A stretch of 64,000 nt of DNA from Chitinophaga sp. sic0106 (GCF_019219075.1 NZ_JAHUWJ010000007.1:62001-126000), one strand, 5' to 3'. Shown: positions 35,721 to 45,686, counted from the first letter of the stretch. The notes: a model not told the origin generated them from the letters alone. A program made the numbers and translations.

Positions 35721-38297
35721 CTAAAAAAGGGCTACCTGCCAGAATGCTTTTTTGGGCTGCAGCTGCTGATCAAACAGCAGCGGATAGTCTTTTCTGCCTC
35801 TCACCGGAAAGTTATCCAGCCAGCTGCCTTTGTCGGATACATTCCAGAATGTAACACCTGTGATCACGTTTTTATATTGGCGGAACAGGTCGAAGCAGCG
35901 TTTATACTGTTCCATTTGTGCCTGTTCCCTTTCTGGGGTGAATGCCATGAGGGAGTCCGCCGGCTTAGCAGCCCTGCTGGAATGTTCCTTGGCATACACA
36001 GATATATCCAGCTCCGTAATCTGTAGCGGCAGCTGTAGGATGGAGAAGTCCTTTAATGTGGCTTCCAGTTGTGCTGCGGAGGGTTCATTTACTGCCCAGT
36101 GGGCCTGTAACCCTACCGCCTGTACGGGAACGCCCTGCTCCTTCAGCTCTCGGATCATGCGGATGATTTTTGCACGTTTAACCGGGCTGATTTCGTTATA
36201 GTCGTTATAGAAAAGGATGGCATCCGGATCCGCTTCATGTGCCCAGCGGAATGCCTTTTCAATGAACTCCGGGCCGCAGATTCGGAGCCAGGCGGAGTTG
36301 CGGTAAAATTCATTTTGCTGATCGCTGATCACTTCATTGACAACGTCCCAGGCGTATACTTTTCCTTTATAGCGGGTAACCACGGTATTGATATGTGCTT
36401 TCAGCCTTTCCAGTAACACTTCCTTCGTTACCGTATCACCTTTTTCGTTGGTAAACATCCAGCCTGGGGCCTGGTTATGCCAGCACAGGGCATGTCCGCG
36501 GACTTTCATACCATTGCGTACAGCAAAGGCCACGATGGAATCGGCGCCGCTGAAGTTGTACAGCGCCTCGCGGGGATGGATGACGGCCATTTTCATAGCG
36601 TTTTCCGGGGTGACACTACTGAATTGCTGCGTGATCAATGCTGCCTCCGGCCCTTTGAGAGACCATGGCGTAACGGCTGCACCGATTGGGAAGTAATCGT
36701 GGTAGTAATCTTTCAGTCCTTTATTTACGCGGGAGATTTTTGGATCAACGTCCTTATCATCTATATGAAAAAAATCAAAATCCACCTGCCCTCCTGTCTC
36801 CCTGGTAGCAAAATTGAATAAGCCAAAACGATAGCCCATAAAGTGAGGGATGGTGTACGACATCTGTAATACGCCACCGATGGGTTTCCAGTCGGTACCG
36901 TTGGTGCTATAGTAGTAATATGCTTTATCTGCGTTGTTCCTGAAATCCGCAACCGCTTTCAGGTATACCACTTTTTGTGTGAGTGGTATGCAGGCTTCTT
37001 CCACTTGTTTCCCGTCTTTGGTATTTACCATTACTACGTACTTAGTACCTGCCGAATCTTTCACGCCTATCCAGCCATAGTTTTTCTGTAACAGTATTAA
37101 GCCGGCGCAATCACCCTCTTTCATACCGCTAACATCCATGGCGGTAGTGCCGGTGGATAACGGCCCGAAAGTCCGCTGTGTAAGGGTATTGCGGGCCTGC
37201 GTAATTACCTCGTCGGTTCTGCCGGTGATGATGCGGAGGTAACCCGGCCGCTGGGATAAGGACCAGTGCTGGTTATCCGGCTGATGGTTCCATTGCCAGG
37301 CCAGTGGAAATGAGGGTTCTCCTGGTTTACGGGTGAATTCATCACTACAAACAATACCAGGGTTGTAGCCAGTGCTGCGGGGGAGCTGCAGGGTATCCGG
37401 TATTTTACCATTGGTACCGAGTACTGGCCAGTCGTCTTTCCAGGTAACGGGCACCATATAAGGTACGCGACCAACCGCGCCATTGTCGCGGAACAGGTAC
37501 GCGTACCATTCCCCTTTAGGGGAGCTGATTAGTCCACCCTGGGCCACGCCTTTGTCCTGCAGGCCTACGCGGCCTTCATAGGGGCCCTCCAGCTTATCCG
37601 CACGATGGATGACTACTGTACGCATACCGCCTTTTGGCCAGCAGATGTTGAACAGGTAATACTTTCCATTGTGTTTAAAGAGCTGGGAACCTTCGGCGCG
37701 AAGGCCCATATTGGGGCCGGCCGGGATGCTGGCGTCCGGGATGATTACTTTGGGTGATGTACCAGGCCTGATGCCGGAGAGGTCGTTGTTGAGTTCGACC
37801 AGTTTGATTTCGCCGGCGCCGTATAGCATATAGGCGCGACCGTTATCTTCAAAAAACAGTGTGTGGTCGTGTAGGGCAGGTTTGAATGACGTGCCTTTCC
37901 AGGGGCCTTTTTCGATGTTTTTTGTTTGGTAGATATAGGTTTTTCCGGTGGTGCCGGAGAAGGTACTGAGGTAGTAGGTGCCTTTGTGGTAGCGGAGGCT
38001 GCTTGCCCAGGAGCCTCTCCCATAGGCACTTTGGCCATTGGCGAGATTGAGTGCATCCGACGCTTCCGGGGCATTGGCAGCGTAGCTGATCGTTTTCCAG
38101 TTTACCAGGTCGGTTGATTTCATGACCGGTACACCTGGAAACAGGTGCATGGTGGTGCTGCTCATGTAGTAGGTGTTGCCGCTGCGGATAATGGAGATAT
38201 CCGGCACATCTGCGTATATGACAGGATTACCCTGTTGCCCGTAGGTGGTGCCAGGTATGGCAATAGCTAACTGTATGAAAAAGAATAGTTTTTTCAT
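35721..38297 (-). CDS. GH43-GH10 bifunctional xylan-degrading enzyme
   Basis: An 858-residue secreted fusion with a signal peptide ending TYGQ. The N-terminal GH43 five-bladed propeller (about 22-320) has the catalytic base Asp region ADVPDISIIRSG, the pKa-modulating Asp in HDHTLFFEDNG and the acid Glu in LRAEGSQLF. A beta-sandwich of the kind that follows GH43 propellers (about 330-530) leads to a full GH10 xylanase (about 540-858), with acid/base E655 (DVVNEVISD) and nucleophile E762 (ITELDIS). It would cut the xylan backbone and remove xylose or arabinose from products. It is transcribed into the sigma gene downstream. Confidence 0.9.
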   Translation of the reverse strand: MKKLFFFIQLAIAIPGTTYGQQGNPVIYADVPDISIIRSGNTYYMSSTTMHLFPGVPVMKSTDLVNWKTISYAANAPEASDALNLANGQSAYGRGSWASSLRYHKGTYYLSTFSGTTGKTYIYQTKNIEKGPWKGTSFKPALHDHTLFFEDNGRAYMLYGAGEIKLVELNNDLSGIRPGTSPKVIIPDASIPAGPNMGLRAEGSQLFKHNGKYYLFNICWPKGGMRTVVIHRADKLEGPYEGRVGLQDKGVAQGGLISSPKGEWYAYLFRDNGAVGRVPYMVPVTWKDDWPVLGTNGKIPDTLQLPRSTGYNPGIVCSDEFTRKPGEPSFPLAWQWNHQPDNQHWSLSQRPGYLRIITGRTDEVITQARNTLTQRTFGPLSTGTTAMDVSGMKEGDCAGLILLQKNYGWIGVKDSAGTKYVVMVNTKDGKQVEEACIPLTQKVVYLKAVADFRNNADKAYYYYSTNGTDWKPIGGVLQMSYTIPHFMGYRFGLFNFATRETGGQVDFDFFHIDDKDVDPKISRVNKGLKDYYHDYFPIGAAVTPWSLKGPEAALITQQFSSVTPENAMKMAVIHPREALYNFSGADSIVAFAVRNGMKVRGHALCWHNQAPGWMFTNEKGDTVTKEVLLERLKAHINTVVTRYKGKVYAWDVVNEVISDQQNEFYRNSAWLRICGPEFIEKAFRWAHEADPDAILFYNDYNEISPVKRAKIIRMIRELKEQGVPVQAVGLQAHWAVNEPSAAQLEATLKDFSILQLPLQITELDISVYAKEHSSRAAKPADSLMAFTPEREQAQMEQYKRCFDLFRQYKNVITGVTFWNVSDKGSWLDNFPVRGRKDYPLLFDQQLQPKKAFWQVALF

Positions 38298-38377
38298 GTA
38301 ACGTGGTTGATAATCGTGGACCGGTTATACCGGGATAATTAATGTCATTCTGACAATTATAACATGCAGTATAAATA

Positions 38378-38410
38378 AACCATTTAACAGCAGGAGGCCA
38401 CTAAATGGTT
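38378..38410. repeat. Inverted repeat between esterase and GH43-GH10 genes
   Basis: AACCATTTA and its reverse complement are separated by 15 nt, midway in the 232-nt gap between two minus-strand genes. It could terminate the esterase transcript or be an operator for the GH43-GH10 promoter. Confidence 0.45.
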
Positions 38411-38529
38411 AAATTTCTTATATAGAGATATCAGCTCGTTCTTTTGTAAAGAAAACAAATTCCCGGGAAAATACTAATTTTTTTTACGGTACCTGTTGCG
38501 CTGTTATCCGGCTATTTTCCGCAGTGACC

Positions 38530-39417
<888 letters not shown>

Positions 39418-39623
39418 TCAGTACTTGCCAGTGGTTTGTAGTAGAAGAGCGGCGAAGGCTGTCGGCTGGACACTAAATAGTATTCCGGTGTTTAACGTGT
39501 TAGCGAGAATAAAAGTAAAATTAAATTGTAAATTTGACAATTATTTTTATACCTGCCAGAAAACGAATGTTTTTGCTGATAGCTATCAGGAATTGTGGAC
39601 TGCGTTGATCAAAAGTTACCTAT

Positions 39624-40220
39624 TTACTGAGCAACGGGGTACGGCCCAGGCGGAGGCCTTTTTGTCTGTATCTCGTATAATACTTCCTGCTTCAGGTAAT
39701 CTAAAAAGGCCTCGAATTCTACAGTTTCTTCTTCATTATAATTCCCTTTTATGTTGCTGTTGAAGGCCAATATATAAGTGGACGCGTCAAAAGGTTGATA
39801 CTTATCACGGTGGCCGGATGGGGCCAACAAAATGCACTCTGCTCCGATCCTAATACCCTCCCATTTCTTTGGGGATAGATTAAAACTAATGCCTTCAAAA
39901 AATTGCGGCAACAACCCTGCTTCTATTTTACCATCATCATGGCGAGGTGGATGCACCTGATAAACACGCACACGAATTACGGAATCCCTTTTCCTGATAT
40001 GAATCAATCGGGCTGTATCAAAACCTTGCTCATAGGTGAAATACAATTCATTACTATCCGGGAAGTTAACATCTTCCAACATTGTATACTTAGCCAGATC
40101 CTTAATCATAAAAGAAAATAAAGTATCCGCCAGTGTTTTAGGGGGCTGGCGGGAAGCACCCGGATTATTACCGCACGCAGTAATAAATATTGCAGCTGCC
40201 AGCAACAGCATTATTCTCAT
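39624..40220 (-). CDS. Hypothetical lipoprotein
   Basis: A 198-residue predicted lipoprotein: signal peptide with lipobox FITAC near residue 16, then GNNPGASRQ. The rest is a soluble mixed alpha/beta sequence without a motif I recognise; notable are many His/Asp/Lys residues around RVYQVHPPRHDDGKIEAG and a Pro-rich end. It is alone on its strand between the esterase gene and a divergent SnoaL-like gene. No functional call. Confidence 0.65.
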   Translation of the reverse strand: MRIMLLLAAAIFITACGNNPGASRQPPKTLADTLFSFMIKDLAKYTMLEDVNFPDSNELYFTYEQGFDTARLIHIRKRDSVIRVRVYQVHPPRHDDGKIEAGLLPQFFEGISFNLSPKKWEGIRIGAECILLAPSGHRDKYQPFDASTYILAFNSNIKGNYNEEETVEFEAFLDYLKQEVLYEIQTKRPPPGPYPVAQ

Positions 40221-40385
40221 TAGTAGTGATTAAATCGTTTGTACCTATACGTTAGCAATTTAAAGGTAACCTATGTGTCTGATGATTTTACGCATTTATT
40301 TGGGTAAGGGATCACTCAAATCAATGATTTTTTACAATTTCCCTGCGTAATTAGTTGACACCTTTGGGTTAACAAAATATTTCTC

Positions 40386-40889
40386 ATGAAAACATTAGCA
40401 CATTTATTTTTCGTACTGGCCTTTAGTACGCAATTAGCAGCCGCGCAAACAAATAACTACAAAGGAATAATCCATAATTTGTATGAAAACATACTGAGTC
40501 ACAGGAAGTTATCATTAGTAGACAGTATTGTTTCGGTGGACTACACCAATCAACAGGGAGCAAAAGGAGCGCAGGTATTCAAGCAAAACCTAACCGAATT
40601 GCTTGCTGCTTTTCCGGATGGACAATGGACGATAACGGCCATCATAGCCGAAGGAAATACCGTAATGATAAAACAAAAAATGGCGGGTACGCATAAAGGG
40701 AAATTCCAGCAGATCCAACCTACTAATAAGTCGGTGGTAGTCGAAGGTTTTGCCATTTATACATTTCAGGATGGTAAGATAGTCCATAGTGAAATCCAGA
40801 CCGACAGACTGGGCTTTTTACAGCAACTGGGGGTGATTGACCGGGACCTTAGTGCAGCGATTGAAAGGGTGAATGGACAGCTCCATTAG
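40386..40889 (+). CDS. Secreted SnoaL-like ester cyclase family protein
   Basis: A 167-residue protein with a signal peptide ending AAAQ and a SnoaL/NTF2-like fold: VDYTNQQGAKGAQVFKQNL, AAFPDGQWTITAIIAEGNTV, then GFAIYTFQDGKIVHSEIQTD. SnoaL-like proteins are small cone-shaped enzymes or binding proteins; the family call does not identify a substrate. It is monocistronic, and a hairpin follows the stop. Confidence 0.75.
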   Translation: MKTLAHLFFVLAFSTQLAAAQTNNYKGIIHNLYENILSHRKLSLVDSIVSVDYTNQQGAKGAQVFKQNLTELLAAFPDGQWTITAIIAEGNTVMIKQKMAGTHKGKFQQIQPTNKSVVVEGFAIYTFQDGKIVHSEIQTDRLGFLQQLGVIDRDLSAAIERVNGQLH

Positions 40890-40923
40890 CATTAAAATAT
40901 GTTCATTGTATTTTTACAATCAC

Positions 40924-40960
40924 AAAAGGGCAGTATTTTAGTTATTAATACTGTCCTTTT
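40924..40960. terminator. Convergent hairpin terminator
   Basis: AAAAGGGCAGTATT pairs with AATACTGTCCTTTT (one G-T pair), separated by about 9 nt. It lies between the SnoaL-like gene and the end of a convergent small gene, whose last codons form one arm. Confidence 0.65.
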
Positions 40961-41090
40961 CATGGTAGGCCTTTATTCGTTCATTCCATAATACCTTTTT
41001 CCTTTTAATCCGGAGGGATTTTGAGTTATAAAAGCATAGATATAAAAGACTAAGCAAACCGAATAACAAGAGGATGTATTTAACCTTCAT
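40938..41090 (-). CDS. Putative small membrane protein
   Basis: A 50-residue frame: MKVKYILLLFGLLSLLYLCF is one membrane span, followed by a basic tail (RIKRKKVLWNERIKAYHEK). The upstream extension to an earlier alternative start looks non-protein-like, so the ATG at this position is preferred. It is in an AT-rich stretch with two other small genes on the same strand. Evidence is a good start, one span and a terminator at its end. Confidence 0.4.
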   Translation of the reverse strand: MKVKYILLLFGLLSLLYLCFYNSKSLRIKRKKVLWNERIKAYHEKDSINN

Positions 41091-41142
41091 AGAGATTGGT
41101 ATTTTGTTGCACCTCAACTTGTGATAAATATTCAAGCAACAA

Positions 41143-41412
41143 TTACTTAAATAACTCCACAGAATGCATAGCACTGCCTGAATGAAGATAAATTACTTTG
41201 TACAAATCATAATCCTCATGGAGTTCATAATGCTTATTCACAAAAACTCTAAAATTGGATACCAAGTCCTGAACCATCTTTCCATGCGAGGATTGAGAGC
41301 AAGTATAACCTAGAAATATAAATGATAAATCATTAACATGACCAACACCAAACATCCCGGGTTTTGCAAGAATTGCATGGATAAACTTCAAAAAATGATT
41401 TAATTCTCCCAC
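41143..41412 (-). CDS. Small hypothetical protein (89 aa)
   Basis: The chosen GTG start overlaps the stop of the preceding small membrane gene, suggesting coupled translation; no ATG is available near the N-terminus. The peptide is soluble and well composed: GELNHFLKFIHAILAKPGMF, then VGHVNDLSFIFLGYT, and HEDYDLYKVIYLHSGSAM near the end. The pattern of Pro-Gly-Met-Phe followed by a Leu/Phe-rich helix ending Gly-Tyr is one I loosely associate with small immunity-like proteins, but I cannot name a family. An alternative reading from an upstream TTG adds 13 residues. Confidence 0.5.
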   Translation of the reverse strand: MGELNHFLKFIHAILAKPGMFGVGHVNDLSFIFLGYTCSQSSHGKMVQDLVSNFRVFVNKHYELHEDYDLYKVIYLHSGSAMHSVELFK

Positions 41413-41555
41413 ATCATGATCGCCCGGTATACAATAAACACAACTGCGCAAAGCAAAGGCAATATCATCAGCACGAAAACAATCATCCTTGATAGAAACA
41501 CGGTTCTCATTTTTCGTTTTTCTGCTGTAGTCAGCAAGGCCTCAGTAACTTTCAC
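41400..41555 (-). CDS. Putative small membrane protein (51 aa)
   Basis: From a GTG start the frame gives KVTEALLTTAEKRKMRTVFL, then one long hydrophobic span (MIVFVLMILPLLCAVVFIVY) and a short end. An internal ATG at 41510 would give only 36 residues. Its stop overlaps the GTG of the next small gene by the sequence ATGTGGGAGAATTAA, typical of a coupled pair. Confidence 0.4.
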   Translation of the reverse strand: MKVTEALLTTAEKRKMRTVFLSRMIVFVLMILPLLCAVVFIVYRAIMMWEN

Positions 41556-41669
41556 AAAACAACTTTTGTTCGCTAACGAAGATGATAAATATCCCGTAGA
41601 AAAACAATCCCTGATTTCAGGGAGATGACAATGGAAATATCAGTAAATTGTAACTATAAAATATAACTC

Positions 41670-42023
41670 ATGCTTACCGAGATCAGCCCTAAACTTCCCA
41701 TGCGGGATAAAGCAATCACCAGAGAATTTTACTTCCGCTTAGGTTTTAAGCCGCTGGGCCAGGAAGATTATGAAGGGTACTTAATGCTACACAGGGATCA
41801 GGTAGAAATCCATTTTTTCGAATTTAAGGAGTTAAGCCCTACCGAAAATTACGGGATGGTGTATATACGCACCAACGCTATTGAAACGCTTTATCAGTCC
41901 TTCATCGATAACAACGTAGCAATTCACCCCAACGGGCCGCTGGCCGTGAAGCCCTGGGGACAAAAAGAATTTTCCATCCTCGACCCGGACAACAACCTGC
42001 TTACCTTTGGACAGGGAGCTTAA
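41670..42023 (+). CDS. VOC-superfamily (glyoxalase/bleomycin-resistance-like) protein
   Basis: A 117-residue single-module VOC protein with two beta-alpha-beta-beta-beta repeats: FYFRLGFKPLGQEDYEGYLM in the first, and WGQKEFSILDPDNNLLTFG in the second, which matches the family end. The pattern resembles bleomycin-binding-protein-like members that sequester a small molecule. The actual ligand is unknown. Convergent with the SDR gene downstream. Confidence 0.82.
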   Translation: MLTEISPKLPMRDKAITREFYFRLGFKPLGQEDYEGYLMLHRDQVEIHFFEFKELSPTENYGMVYIRTNAIETLYQSFIDNNVAIHPNGPLAVKPWGQKEFSILDPDNNLLTFGQGA

Positions 42024-42102
42024 TAAAGGGGATGTATCAAAACTAAACGAACGCCCTGAGCATTACTTAAATGACTGCCTGACACCATCAGGGCCCCGAA
42101 TG

Positions 42103-42138
42103 AAAGCGGGTGTATCAGACATCTGATACACCCGCTTT
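42103..42138. terminator. Bidirectional terminator hairpin
   Basis: A perfect 17-bp stem (AAAGCGGGTGTATCAGA and complement) with a 2-nt apex lies between the stops of the convergent VOC and SDR genes; followed by ATTTTTAG on the plus strand. Confidence 0.85.
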
Positions 42139-42142
42139 ATTT

Positions 42143-42862
42143 TTAGAGGGAGATGCCACCGTCGCAGCGTATAACCGTTCCGGTTACATTCCGGTTCCCT
42201 ATCAAAAACAGGATCGCATCCGCCAGCTCCTCTGGCTGCGCAATACGTCCGGTAAGCGTTTGTGCAGCAAAATGTGTAAACGCCGCTGCTTTGTCGGCAG
42301 GCGTCATGGCATCCCACCAGGGGGTGTCCACCACTCCCGGCGAAACGGCGTTGAGGCGTAAGGGTTGTAACTCCTTTGCGATAGATGGAATCATTAACTC
42401 TAGCGAACCATTGATAGCTGCGAGCCCAGCCACACCAGGTGCATGCATGGCAGCAGAAGCTGCGGTAATAAGCGTAATACTGCCAGATTTATCTACATAC
42501 GGGATGGCCGACTGCAGCGTATTTAACTGCGGCCAGAATTTCCCTTCAAATCCGGTTCGCAGTTCCTCCAGCGACAGTGTAGCAAATGGCCCCGCTCCTT
42601 TGCCTCCGCTGAGAGCCAGTACCAGGTGATCGATGGTTCCATGGCTGGCAAAAAACTGATCCAGCTCCTGCCTGTTATTACTGTCGAGCACCACCGTGCT
42701 CAGCGAGGGAATGGCGGCCTTAGCCTCTTGTAATTTCTCCGTGGAGCGACCGGTAACAGTTACCGATGCACCTGCTGCTACCAACAGGGCTGCTGTAGCA
42801 AACCCGATACCGGTGGAACCTCCTGCTATTACTACACGCTTGTTTTCAAATTTTCCTGGCAT
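42143..42862 (-). CDS. SDR-family protein without the YxxxK motif
   Basis: A 239-residue Rossmann protein of the short-chain dehydrogenase family. The start is set at MPGKFENKRVVIAGG because the upstream 16 residues do not fit the fold. The cofactor motif is GGSTGIGF, with the basic residue of TGRSTEKL suggesting NADP(H). Where classical members have Ser-X12-Tyr-X3-Lys, this one reads TAASAAMHAPGVAGLAAIN: Tyr and Lys are replaced by Leu and Asn. The C-terminus is normal (AEELADAIL-like PEELADAILFLIGN, VIRCDGGISL). It may be a non-catalytic, NAD(P)-binding relative or use another chemistry. The divergent-end neighbour is an AraC regulator on the same strand, 80 nt upstream. Confidence 0.85.
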   Translation of the reverse strand: MPGKFENKRVVIAGGSTGIGFATAALLVAAGASVTVTGRSTEKLQEAKAAIPSLSTVVLDSNNRQELDQFFASHGTIDHLVLALSGGKGAGPFATLSLEELRTGFEGKFWPQLNTLQSAIPYVDKSGSITLITAASAAMHAPGVAGLAAINGSLELMIPSIAKELQPLRLNAVSPGVVDTPWWDAMTPADKAAAFTHFAAQTLTGRIAQPEELADAILFLIGNRNVTGTVIRCDGGISL

Positions 42863-42942
42863 AATGTTCAATTTTATACCAGCAAATTTCGAATGATTAC
42901 AACAGAACACTATTAACGCATCTATGCATTGAATTAACCTGA

Positions 42943-43878
42943 TTATGCATTTTTCCGGAAATCCAGTGGTGTCCGCCCCGTCTGCTCCCTGAAAAAGCGG
43001 GTGAAAGACGCCGGGTCACTGAAATCAAGCTGAAAACTGATCTGGGAGATGGTATCGTCCGTATAGCGCAGCAACGCCTTGGATTCACGGATAAGCATGG
43101 TGCTGATGGCCTCTGAGGCGGTATGCCCCGTGGCATCTTTTATGGTCCGGTTCAGGTGGTTAGGGGTCACGCCTAACATAGCAGCATAATCGGCCACCTT
43201 GCGTTTTTGCAGGAAATACTGACTCACCAGCTTATGAAATTTTGGAATAAGGTATCCGGTGCGTGTATCCGTATGCGTGAGATGCAACCCCTGAGCGATA
43301 TAACTGCGCTTAATTTCCAGCAACAAGAGATAGAAATACATGCGCACCGCATTTTCTCTCCCAGCCTTCACCTCCTGTACCTCCTCATTGATCCTGGCAA
43401 CAAACGCTGCTACCTGTGTGATTTCCTCCGTGGTGAGCTGTATAAACAGCTGCCCATTCACATTGAAAAAAGGGAACTCCTCCTGAAACTGGTCCGGTGG
43501 TAAAAAGCTCCCCAGGAAGTCAGCTTCAAACAAGGCATAATAACCAAAAGTCTCCGGCTGAATATTAGATTTGCTAAACACCTGGCCAGGGTAAGTAAAA
43601 CTAATGGTTCCCGGCTGATGCCGGAATTGCTCCAACCCCAGCTGCACATCCACACCCCCGCTAAGGGTAATACTCATCCGGTAAAAGTCTGATTTCAGCG
43701 GCCCCACCGCCGGCACCAGGCCTTCACTGGAATAGATTTCAAAGCCTTTTATCTTTTTTTCTGGGGAGATGTTATTGTAACCAAAGGAAGAACTATCATC
43801 CGGCTCCCGGTGGAGATGACGAAAGTTTGCCAGGGTATAATGCGGTAATCCTTTATGCGTATAAATTTGCTTTGCCAT
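42943..43878 (-). CDS. AraC-family transcriptional regulator
   Basis: A 311-residue regulator with an N-terminal cupin-like sensing domain (about 30-180) and a C-terminal double helix-turn-helix (about 210-308): VADYAAMLGVTPNHLNRTIK for the first and ISQISFQLDFSDPASFTRFF for the second, followed by REQTGRTPLDFRK. It precedes the SDR-like gene on the same strand by 80 nt and probably controls it. The inducer is unknown. Confidence 0.9.
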   Translation of the reverse strand: MAKQIYTHKGLPHYTLANFRHLHREPDDSSSFGYNNISPEKKIKGFEIYSSEGLVPAVGPLKSDFYRMSITLSGGVDVQLGLEQFRHQPGTISFTYPGQVFSKSNIQPETFGYYALFEADFLGSFLPPDQFQEEFPFFNVNGQLFIQLTTEEITQVAAFVARINEEVQEVKAGRENAVRMYFYLLLLEIKRSYIAQGLHLTHTDTRTGYLIPKFHKLVSQYFLQKRKVADYAAMLGVTPNHLNRTIKDATGHTASEAISTMLIRESKALLRYTDDTISQISFQLDFSDPASFTRFFREQTGRTPLDFRKNA

Positions 43879-43902
43879 GGTCAGTAAAGATAACCAGGAA
43901 AA

Positions 43903-44679
43903 TCATCTTAACACACCTTCTCCCACCGGCAACACAATCTTCCACTCCTCATGCGGTATATGCAAAAAATCCGTACTAAAAACAGCCTTTAACATATCCA
44001 GTTCCGGCACCGCCTCCTGGCACGCCGGCACTACCTGCTTGTCCAGCATAAAATAGAAATCATCCGCAAACTGGTATGCCAACGTAGGGTTATGCATGAT
44101 GGCAATCACCGTGCGTCCCTCTCCCACAAAGGCTTTTAACTTATTCATCAGGAATTGCTGATAGTATACATCCAGGTGATTGGTAGGCTCATCCAGGATG
44201 ATGATCTCCGGGTCCTGCATGAGTAAGCGGCCTATCATCACCATCTGCTGCTCACCGCCCGACAACTGCGGAAAGAGCTTATTTCGCAGCCTTTCCAGCC
44301 CCAATTCCGCCAGCACCTCTCCTACGAGTACTTTATCCTTCCGATGAGGGGAAAAGCCGGAAAAGGCCGCTCTGCCCGTCAGCAATATATCTTCCACCGT
44401 AAAAGGAAAAACCGTCTGGTAAAACTGCGGTAAAAAACCAATCTGTTTTGCTTTATGCTGATGGCTCAACTCGCCAATATGTTTACCTTTTACCAGCACG
44501 GTACCCCTGTAGCCGGATAGTAAGCCGGTCATGGCTTTAAACAAGGTAGACTTACCGCTGCCATTGGTTCCGAGCAACACAGAAAACCGGCGCTCCCCAA
44601 ATCCTACATTCACATCCCGGAGAATGGCTTGCTTCCCGTAAGAAACATTCAGCTGCTTTACTTCAATTGCCAATTCCAT
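43903..44679 (-). CDS. FecE/BtuD-type ABC transporter ATPase
   Basis: A 258-residue ATPase of the iron-siderophore/cobalamin import class. Walker A GTNGSGKSTLF (about 36), Q-loop region IGFLPQFYQT, signature LSGGEQQMV (about 137), Walker B IIILDEPTNHLD and H-loop IAIMHNP are all present. Its ATG overlaps the permease stop by one base. It energises the importer of the operon. Last gene of a five-gene operon whose receptor faces the urease operon; Ni-chelate as cargo is inference. Confidence 0.9.
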   Translation of the reverse strand: MELAIEVKQLNVSYGKQAILRDVNVGFGERRFSVLLGTNGSGKSTLFKAMTGLLSGYRGTVLVKGKHIGELSHQHKAKQIGFLPQFYQTVFPFTVEDILLTGRAAFSGFSPHRKDKVLVGEVLAELGLERLRNKLFPQLSGGEQQMVMIGRLLMQDPEIIILDEPTNHLDVYYQQFLMNKLKAFVGEGRTVIAIMHNPTLAYQFADDFYFMLDKQVVPACQEAVPELDMLKAVFSTDFLHIPHEEWKIVLPVGEGVLR

Positions 44680-45686
44680 TAATTCCAGTTTAATTTGTTT
44701 TTACGCATCAGGTAAATAAAGAACGGTCCTCCCAGCAGCATGGTGAAGATGCCTACCGGAATTTCAAACGCAAAGAGCGAACGGGAGAAATTATCGATCA
44801 CCAGCAGAAACGTGCCGCCAAGGAATATACTGGCAGGAATCGCTTTTCTGTTGTCCGCACCCAGCATCATCCGTACTATATGCGGCAGGAATAGGCCGTA
44901 AAAACTGATGATCCCCACCGCCGCCACGGTAATGGCAGTGAGCAAGGTAGCGCAGCCAATTAATATCCATTTATCCAGCGCAGGGTTCACCCCGGTGGCT
45001 TTGGCAGCATCATCCCCCAGGGAGAGTATATTGAGTCGCCAGCGGTAGATATATACGATCAGCAACCCCAGTATCACGGGAAGGTATACACGCTGCAGCT
45101 CCTGCCAGGAGGCCGCATGCAAATTTCCCATCGTCCATTGCACAATCGCCTGCAACTTGTAGGGGTTGCTGAGGTACTGCACAATCGCCAGTCCTGCTGC
45201 AAACATACCGGATATAACCATACCGGATAATACAATCGTAACGATGCCGGAACCTGAACGCGCAATCAGGTAGGCCAATGCCACGGCCAGTATGGCGCCG
45301 GCGAAAGCGCCCAGGCTCACCGGAATCAACACAAACGTCATGGCCAGCGCAGCCCCGAACGCCGCACCGGATGATATACCCAGCACATAGGAGTCCACCA
45401 GCGGATTACGGAAAATGCCCTGCAGCACCGATCCGGAAACCGACAAGGCAGCACCCACTAAAAATGTCATCAATACTCGGGGCAGCCGCACGTTGTAGAT
45501 GATATTTTTTATCATCGCCCAGCTATCCGCCTCCGATGGTGACAGCCCTGCCGCAGTCACGCTCTTGTACGCCAGTTCCAGTGCCGTACCTGCATCCGCC
45601 TGACCGGTAGAACCGATGAAAAGCGAAAGCAGGATAACCGGCACTGGCAGCGCGTAACATATTAAATAGATAATCCCTTGTTTCAA
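44679..45686 (-). CDS. FecCD-type ABC transporter permease
   Basis: A 335-residue inner-membrane permease with about ten hydrophobic spans. Family blocks are RLPRVLMTFLVGAALSVSG, LQGIFRNPLVDSYVLGISSG and the coupling region GIISFYGLFLPHIVRMMLG. It overlaps the methyltransferase stop by 4 nt. With the ATPase and binding protein it forms a type II (BtuCD-like) importer for a metal chelate or corrinoid. No separate B12 signal is seen near this operon. Confidence 0.92.
   Translation of the reverse strand: MKQGIIYLICYALPVPVILLSLFIGSTGQADAGTALELAYKSVTAAGLSPSEADSWAMIKNIIYNVRLPRVLMTFLVGAALSVSGSVLQGIFRNPLVDSYVLGISSGAAFGAALAMTFVLIPVSLGAFAGAILAVALAYLIARSGSGIVTIVLSGMVISGMFAAGLAIVQYLSNPYKLQAIVQWTMGNLHAASWQELQRVYLPVILGLLIVYIYRWRLNILSLGDDAAKATGVNPALDKWILIGCATLLTAITVAAVGIISFYGLFLPHIVRMMLGADNRKAIPASIFLGGTFLLVIDNFSRSLFAFEIPVGIFTMLLGGPFFIYLMRKNKLNWN

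Noticed and set aside
42147-42155. AGGGAGATG at the end of the SDR gene as another copy of the intergenic motif
   Set aside because: It encodes the last residues (GISL) of the SDR-like protein in reverse, so it is explained by coding constraint.
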